From CAYRPN01 sp964426135 (GTDB taxonomy: Bacteria > Planctomycetota > Phycisphaerae > Phycisphaerales > Phycisphaeraceae): DNA of 11,523 bases. Both the position numbers and the translations under genes were made by a program. This document shows positions 7,676 to 11,523 of this stretch, one piece after another. The stretch is from assembly GCA_964426135.1 (NCBI GenBank), contig CAYRPN010000161.1:1-11523 (forward strand), in the 5' to 3' direction. The first letter of the stretch is position 1. Every line of letters starts with the position of its first letter. A model generated the notes under the pieces. The model made no database searches. It saw only the letters and a program-made list of their open reading frames with translations, and was not told the origin of the DNA.

Positions 7676-7996
7676 TTACGTTTCGTTTCGGAGAATCTGG
7701 TAAACCCTTCGAGCGCCGTGCAACACCCGCACGATTTCAAGTGAGTCATCATGCACGCGATAGAACACGAGGTAGTTGAGGAATTCGTGGATCGCCCACT
7801 TACGGATGCCTTGCAGTTTAGGACTCTTGCTGCGAACCGCGGGGCCGATCCCCGGTGTTTCGGCGAGCGACTTGAACGTCAGTCGTGCCGCGTCGTAAAA
7901 ACGGATCGCCGCGTCGACGGAGCCCTTGCGGATGTATCGGGCGATGTCGTCCACATCGACGAGGGCTGCCGGACGAATGTCGATTCGCCTGCTCAT
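7676..7996 (-). CDS. ParE/RelE-superfamily toxin of a type II toxin-antitoxin system
   Basis: Small basic cytoplasmic protein of 106 residues, about the usual length for ParE. It shows the family pattern: an N-terminal helix with VDVDDIARYI, a mid-chain LAETPGIGPAVR, then GIRKW, FLNYLVFYRV and a C-terminal EIVRVLHGARRV. ParE toxins usually poison DNA gyrase, while RelE relatives cut mRNA on the ribosome; the sequence fits ParE better. The usual HGARD motif reads HGARR here. The start codon overlaps the antitoxin stop by 4 nt (ATGA), and a GAGG lies just inside the antitoxin's end, so translation is coupled. The gene is complete and shows no frameshift. It is followed after 25 bp by the dehydrogenase on the same strand. 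Confidence 0.93.
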   Translation of the reverse strand: MSRRIDIRPAALVDVDDIARYIRKGSVDAAIRFYDAARLTFKSLAETPGIGPAVRSKSPKLQGIRKWAIHEFLNYLVFYRVHDDSLEIVRVLHGARRVYQILRNET

Positions 7997-8259
7997 GCCA
8001 CCTCGCCGCGATGACGTTGCGATTCATCAGTCAGGGCCTTCTTCCGGGACTCCCACATCGCATCCGTGAATGGAACGGAAGGCCCGCTTTCCAATCCCTC
8101 CAGCAACGCCTCCTCCACCCACAGCGGCTCGCGCTCGCCCCGATCGACGCGGAGCAGCGACTCGATGTAGTCGCTCGCACTGGCAAACCGCCCCGAGTTG
8201 ACGCGCTCTTCGATGAAGCCGGCCAGATCATCGGGAATTGGAATGGTGATGGTTTTCAT
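7993..8259 (-). CDS. ParD-like ribbon-helix-helix antitoxin
   Basis: Antitoxin of 88 residues encoded just before the ParE-like toxin. Residues 1-45 have the ribbon-helix-helix layout of ParD: a beta strand (TITIPIPDD), then two helices around GRFASASDYIESLLR, which dimerise and bind the operator DNA. The charged C-terminal half (about 46-88) should wrap the toxin and block it. The order antitoxin then toxin and the 4-nt overlap are standard for the family. A palindrome at 8262-8279 directly before the start codon is the expected site of autoregulation. The ribosome-binding site is weak (GGAT at about 8 nt). Confidence 0.92.
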   Translation of the reverse strand: MKTITIPIPDDLAGFIEERVNSGRFASASDYIESLLRVDRGEREPLWVEEALLEGLESGPSVPFTDAMWESRKKALTDESQRHRGEVA

Positions 8260-8261
8260 AG

Positions 8262-8288
8262 TTCACATCCGTAGGTGAATTCATTCTA
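8262..8288 (-). promoter_or_regulatory. Toxin-antitoxin promoter with palindromic operator
   Basis: An 18-bp imperfect dyad spans 8262-8279 (TTCAC at one end, GTGAA at the other; 7 of 9 base pairs match). The minus-strand hexamer TAGAAT follows at 8283-8288, 24 bp before the antitoxin ATG. The dyad would cover the transcription start, the typical place for ParD self-repression. No good -35 box is visible, and the upstream promoter region overlaps the end of the esterase gene. Confidence 0.55.
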
Positions 8289-8306
8289 TCCCCGATGCGA
8301 GCGCGA

Positions 8307-9266
8307 TCAGCGGTCTCCTTTGACCGAAACCTTGTCGAGTTTCATGAGATGTTCCACAGCGGGGCCGACCCAGCCGCTGTGCCAGTCGTGCTTCACGTTG
8401 AGCGTGTCGTCGTGGATGTGGGGAATACCAAGGGTAGCCATTTTCTCGTGCATGGCTGCCGTGTCTTTCTTGAAGTTGGCGTTGCCCAGCAGCACGAATC
8501 GCGGCGGGCCGTCCTTGAAATCCTTGGCGCGGCTCTCCAGCAGCAGCATCGGGCAATGCTGCCGGAAGCGTTCCTCGCTGCCGAATGGATCGGTCCAGCC
8601 TTGCGTGGGCCATTTCGCGTAGTCGGTCTGGCTGAATGGACTGTCCCACGCCGCTGCCGCGCCGAATACATCCGGGTGGCGCAGCAGCAACGAGAACGCG
8701 CCCCAGCCGCTCTTGCTGTAACCGAGCAGGAGCCGGCCCTGGGGCGTGGCGAGCGTGGGATATTGCTTGTCAATCAGAGGCACAACCACTTCCTTGATAT
8801 ACGCCGCGTGCCAGCGCTGCTGGTTATGAAAGTGATTCGCGTACCAAGGCAACGTATCAAACGTTGGATAGACGCAGATCACGTCATACTTGTTGTGTAT
8901 GTCCAGCTTGCGAATCTCTTTCATGCCGTCGCCGTAGCGTCCGCCAAGGCCTGTCTCCACGGGCAGCACATACAGCACGCGGTGGCGTTTGTCCTTGTCC
9001 TTGCCGAAAGAATCGGGCAGCAGGATCTCCACCGGGTTGGCGCCTTGCTGCGTGGTGGAACTGACCAGCAGCTTCTGCACGCCCCGCTCGGCGTCAGGCG
9101 TCGGGCCCTTAAACCTGATCTGATAATCGCGGTCGTCACCCGCTTGCACGACGCCGATGACGGTCGACATCACCGCCAGAAAAACGACCCACGCGTGCGC
9201 AGCCATCACCCAGCGCCTCAGACCGGCGTCGCTGACGCGATCGGGATGTCGGTCGCTGCGCCACAT
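8307..9266 (-). CDS. Secreted alpha/beta-hydrolase esterase (esterase D/feruloyl esterase-like)
   Basis: Exported serine hydrolase of 319 residues, likely to cleave an ester on a carbohydrate or other small substrate. An N-terminal hydrophobic stretch (about 21-42, ending VVQA) after a basic lead acts as signal peptide or anchor. Core strands are RHRVLYVLPV and VICVYPTF. The nucleophile motif is LGYSKSGWGAF with Ser184 as likely nucleophile, a GxSxS variant of GxSxG. HDWHSGW near the C-terminus supplies the likely catalytic His296. The acid residue is not certain. The start at 9266 is favoured by AAGGA 9 nt upstream; a Met at 9206 lies directly before the signal peptide and is the alternative. 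It lies 6 bp behind the SGNH gene, whose stop codon sits between the ribosome-binding site and this start, so the two are almost certainly one operon. Confidence 0.88.
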   Translation of the reverse strand: MWRSDRHPDRVSDAGLRRWVMAAHAWVVFLAVMSTVIGVVQAGDDRDYQIRFKGPTPDAERGVQKLLVSSTTQQGANPVEILLPDSFGKDKDKRHRVLYVLPVETGLGGRYGDGMKEIRKLDIHNKYDVICVYPTFDTLPWYANHFHNQQRWHAAYIKEVVVPLIDKQYPTLATPQGRLLLGYSKSGWGAFSLLLRHPDVFGAAAAWDSPFSQTDYAKWPTQGWTDPFGSEERFRQHCPMLLLESRAKDFKDGPPRFVLLGNANFKKDTAAMHEKMATLGIPHIHDDTLNVKHDWHSGWVGPAVEHLMKLDKVSVKGDR

Positions 9267-9271
9267 CGAAT

Positions 9272-11125
9272 CTATTCCTTGACCGGCACGATCTCATACA
9301 CATGGGGCTTGGGCTTGCGAAGTTCGGCGATCTTCTTTTCCTCCGCCTCCACCAGCGGGATGAACTGCGGCATCTCCACCGCGTTGTTTCCCTGTTCGTG
9401 CTTGCGGAAGAGGAATATGTATGTTTCGTTCTGCGGCCGCCAGCTATGGAAGAACAACTCGTTCTTCTTGATGATCGCCTGCCGAAGCGCCTCAGCCTGT
9501 TCAAGCTCCGGCGTGCGCGTCAGTTGCAGATGTGTTTGTTCCTCGACCGCGGTGAAGGTGGAATAGACTTTGCCGTCGATCTTCAGTTCGTATTTTCCCT
9601 TGGCCAGGCCATTGAGAACCATCCACCGCGTGGAGAACCACACGGGACCACTGCCCGCTGCGTTCGCGGGGGACTTGCTCGTCGACTTCACCGACACCGG
9701 CGGCAGCGTGAGCACCGGATCGGTCGCGGTGAATCGCGTGACCCCGCCTTCCGTCCGAACGTCCGACACGCTGGTGCCCACCGCCACAGCCACCTCGCCC
9801 CGGCTGTTGATTTCCACGCCCCAGTTCGTCGGCTTCAGGTAGGGCAACTGCCTGGCGACATGCCAATAGCCCAGGTCCGTCAGATGCATGCCGTTGTCCG
9901 TGATGTTCGTCTCGATGCGCTGCACTTTCACGCTTCGGTCGTCCTCGGCGCCGGCCCGGAATGGCACGCTTCGCTCGCACCCCGGCAGGTCATATAGATT
10001 GAAAAATGGATAACCCCGCTCGCCTGCCACAGCCTTCAGCGCGTCCGTGTAGAGGTAAAGGTTGTCGTTGTTCTTCGTCGGATCGGGCAGCGGCGGGCCG
10101 AGCTTTTCGTGCTTGTGCGGCGAGATCAGGGCGATGCGTGCTCCGGTGACTTCCACTTCCTTCAGGAGCGCGTCGAGCCCCTTCTTGAACTTCTCCAGGC
10201 CCGCCGGTCCGTCGAAGGACTCGTTGAAGCCATACGCAACCATCACCACCGTGGGCTGGGCGCCGCGGAGGAATCGCGTGAGGTGGCTGAAGCCTTCGCG
10301 CTGATCGCCGAAGCGGGCGCGGGCCTCGCCGAAGACGGTGTCGCCGGACCAGCCGAGGTTGCGGAACGTGATGTGCCGATCGGGCCAGCGCGCGGTCAGC
10401 GCCAGTTCGAGGTAGCCATGCTGCTGCTCGCGCTCGATGAAGGTCGCGCCAAGGAACACCACGCGGTCGCCGTCCTTCAGTTCGAACCTCCAAGGTCCGT
10501 GTGCCGCCTGCGGGACGAACGTGCCTTCGATGTTCACGGCCTTCGTCGCGGCGGGATCCCACGTGCCGGTGGCGGGCTTGTCGCTGAACTTCGCCACGGC
10601 GTTCCAGGGAGCGGTCTTTCCGAACACGCCGAACTCGTGAGAAGCTTCCCACTTCGCATCATCGAACTTCGCCTGCTCCCAGCGCACCGCCGGGGTCAGC
10701 GTGGACTTCCACGTCTTGTCGGTGGAAAACTCGTGCGTCTTTCCGTCCTTTGTCTTCAGAATCACGCGGGCCGCCAGGGCCGCTTCCTTGTCCGGACTGG
10801 CGCACTCCACGGCAATCGTGTTCGCGCCATTCACCAGGAGCGCCGACACGTCATATGCCGTGCCTTCCTGCCAGTTGTTGCCGGCGCCGACGCGCTTCCC
10901 GTTCACGAACAGGATGTACGTGTTGTCCGCGGTGATCTCGATCCGGCTGGACCCCTTGGCGGCGTTCGGCTCGCCGATCTCGAAGGTCTTGCGGAAGAAA
11001 GCAGGGCGGCCTGATGCGTCGTCCTTGCTCCTGGGCGACCAGATCCACTGCGCCTCCCCGCGCGCGATGGCGGCGAAACCGCAGACAAGCAGCAGACTCC
11101 AGACAGTGATCCATTGACGTGGCAT
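9272..11125 (-). CDS. Secreted SGNH/GDSL-type hydrolase with N-terminal galactose-binding-like domain
   Basis: Exported protein of 617 residues with a signal peptide (1-24), a beta-sandwich domain (about 26-165; WIW...FFRKTFEI, FVNGKRVG, YDVSALLVNGANTIAVE) like those at the N-terminus of alpha-L-rhamnosidases, an SGNH-fold domain (about 215-430) and a helical tail. Block II NLGWSGDT gives Gly258, block III YGFNESFDG gives Asn301, and block V NGMHLTDLGY gives His414. Block I reads GAT (226-228) rather than GDS, so the classic Ser nucleophile is absent and Thr228 stands in its place. From memory, planctomycete relatives, including copies fused to PVC-type heme dehydrogenases, also vary here. 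A role as acyl or carbohydrate esterase is inferred. GGAG lies 7 nt before the ATG. It heads the operon with the esterase at 8307-9266. Confidence 0.85.
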   Translation of the reverse strand: MPRQWITVWSLLLVCGFAAIARGEAQWIWSPRSKDDASGRPAFFRKTFEIGEPNAAKGSSRIEITADNTYILFVNGKRVGAGNNWQEGTAYDVSALLVNGANTIAVECASPDKEAALAARVILKTKDGKTHEFSTDKTWKSTLTPAVRWEQAKFDDAKWEASHEFGVFGKTAPWNAVAKFSDKPATGTWDPAATKAVNIEGTFVPQAAHGPWRFELKDGDRVVFLGATFIEREQQHGYLELALTARWPDRHITFRNLGWSGDTVFGEARARFGDQREGFSHLTRFLRGAQPTVVMVAYGFNESFDGPAGLEKFKKGLDALLKEVEVTGARIALISPHKHEKLGPPLPDPTKNNDNLYLYTDALKAVAGERGYPFFNLYDLPGCERSVPFRAGAEDDRSVKVQRIETNITDNGMHLTDLGYWHVARQLPYLKPTNWGVEINSRGEVAVAVGTSVSDVRTEGGVTRFTATDPVLTLPPVSVKSTSKSPANAAGSGPVWFSTRWMVLNGLAKGKYELKIDGKVYSTFTAVEEQTHLQLTRTPELEQAEALRQAIIKKNELFFHSWRPQNETYIFLFRKHEQGNNAVEMPQFIPLVEAEEKKIAELRKPKPHVYEIVPVKE

Positions 11126-11152
11126 GGAAGAGCTCCGGCAGGGGAGCCGTCC

Positions 11153-11164
11153 ATTCTACAGAAT
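11153..11164 (-). promoter_or_regulatory. Candidate promoter/operator of the SGNH-esterase operon
   Basis: The minus strand carries TAGAAT at 11153-11158, 28 bp before the SGNH start codon. It is half of the dyad ATTCTACAGAAT (arms of 5 bp), so a repressor could bind over the -10 box. No clear -35 box is present at 16-18 bp. The same hexamer occurs before two other transcription units in the window. Confidence 0.45.
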
Positions 11165-11222
11165 AGGCCGGCAACGTCTGGCGATGGGTACCAGTCGTTC
11201 CAAGGGCGATCGCATTGGGCAA

Positions 11223-11245
11223 GGCGAGGCTCCCGCTGAGCCGCC
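11223..11245. repeat. Small REP-like palindrome
   Basis: GGCTC (11228-11232) pairs with GAGCC (11238-11242) around a CCGCT loop, and flanking GGC/GCC bases can extend the stem past a mismatch. The core resembles part of the larger palindromic element at 2336-2484, which contains GCTCCGCCGAGC, suggesting related dispersed extragenic repeats. Confidence 0.4.
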
Positions 11246-11394
11246 ATTATCCTTGTGCTCATCTGGTTTTCGAGACACCGCATGAGCCTGGCTCACACGC
11301 TATTCCCGGCATCGTTCTGCGTCTCACCGCGTTCGTACACGTCCGGGTCTCAATCAACGTTCATCCGGCGAATGCGTACATGTCTTGTCAGAGC

Positions 11395-11523
11395 CGGAGT
11401 CTGTGACTCCGTTTCGCCGAGCCGGGTCGATCCCGGCGAGGCGAATCTCGGCGCGGCGGACGCACTTGCAACCGGCAATGCAAGGCGCGAGTTCGGTTTG
11501 AAGCGGCATTGAGCCGCTTCAAA
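11395..11523. repeat. Block of four back-to-back hairpins (structured element)
   Basis: Four stems follow one another with linkers of 1, 1 and 5 nt. Stem 1 (11395-11411) is CGGAGTC/GACTCCG with a TGT loop. Stem 2 (11413-11445) is TTCGCC/GGCGAA and GCCGGG/CCCGGC separated by tandem GA mismatches, with loop TCGAT. Stem 3 (11447-11491) is CTCGGCGC/GCGCGAG with one bulge, enclosing TTGCA/TGCAA. Stem 4 (11497-11523) is a perfect 11-bp TTTGAAGCGGC stem with loop ATTGA. No U-tract follows stem 4 on either strand within the window. This could be a structured RNA, an intergenic palindromic repeat, or the end of a mobile element. It may continue past the window edge. Confidence 0.7.

Larger units (their letters stand above)
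11126..11523. other. Gene-free upstream region, 398 bp
   Basis: No reading frame here has a credible start, composition or family match. From the SGNH gene outward it holds a ribosome-binding site (GGAG, 11133-11136), a TAGAAT box within a dyad (11153-11164), a REP-like palindrome (11223-11245), a stretch of about 150 bp in which I see nothing (11246-11394), and a block of four consecutive hairpins (11395-11523) reaching the window edge. Confidence 0.8.

Noticed and set aside
7651..7752. Upstream extension of the dehydrogenase reading frame to the ATG at 7752
   Set aside because: It would overlap the toxin gene and bury the signal peptide 34 residues inside the protein; the Met at 7650 has a good ribosome-binding site.
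8295..9566. Plus-strand open frame of 423 codons opposite the esterase
   Set aside because: It spans two well-supported minus-strand genes and their junction and has no domain of its own.
11395..11445. tRNA-like arms (7-nt loop stem, then a T-arm-like GCCGG stem with loop GTCGATC)
   Set aside because: There is no matching 5' acceptor strand or D arm, the putative anticodon loop lacks U33, and the spacing is wrong. The resemblance is probably chance within a hairpin block.
11497..11523. Intrinsic terminator at the window edge
   Set aside because: The stem is strong, but no run of T follows on either strand within the visible sequence; the plus-strand continuation is unseen.

Overview
The window looks like a chromosomal segment of a GC-rich member of the PVC superphylum, most likely a planctomycete. 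The strongest evidence is a 1153-residue secreted protein with the architecture largely confined to Planctomycetota and Verrucomicrobiota: dehydrogenase propeller, HEAT-like repeats and a CxxCH heme-binding domain. A secreted SGNH hydrolase of the type found beside or fused to such proteins, and a CHASE2 adenylate cyclase, agree with this. All eight credible protein genes lie on the minus strand, so transcription runs from high to low coordinates. The long plus-strand reading frames are GC-driven shadows.

Layout in transcription order. (a) 11523-11126 is gene-free. Its outer part (11395-11523) is four hairpins packed end to end, and its inner part holds a small REP-like palindrome and a TAGAAT promoter-like box. 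(b) 11125-8307 is a two-gene secreted hydrolase operon: an SGNH/GDSL-like protein with an N-terminal carbohydrate-binding-like domain, then an alpha/beta-hydrolase esterase 6 bp downstream. (c) 8288-7676 is a ParD/ParE-type toxin-antitoxin module with its own TAGAAT box and an 18-bp palindromic operator candidate. (d) 7650-4189 is the large heme-binding dehydrogenase, starting only 25 bp after the toxin. (e) 3983-2550 is a second two-gene operon: a secreted SH3-domain protein and an M48 lipoprotein metalloprotease, closed by a clear intrinsic terminator at 2491-2521. (f) 2484-2336 is a 149-bp palindromic MITE/REP-like element with 13-bp perfect terminal inverted repeats. (g) 2210-63 is a CHASE2-adenylate cyclase. 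(h) 56-1 is a telomere-like tandem array of a 7-mer that runs off the window edge and is a predicted G-quadruplex former on the minus strand.

How the genes may work together (inference): the SGNH protein, the esterase and the heme dehydrogenase all carry export signals and probably act on the same extracytoplasmic substrate, perhaps removing ester groups from a polysaccharide and then oxidising the sugar. The toxin-antitoxin pair interrupts this set and may share its transcript. The SH3/M48 pair looks like an envelope protein quality-control unit. The cyclase is a stand-alone sensor producing cAMP. No rRNA, convincing tRNA, CRISPR array, transposase or phage gene was seen.
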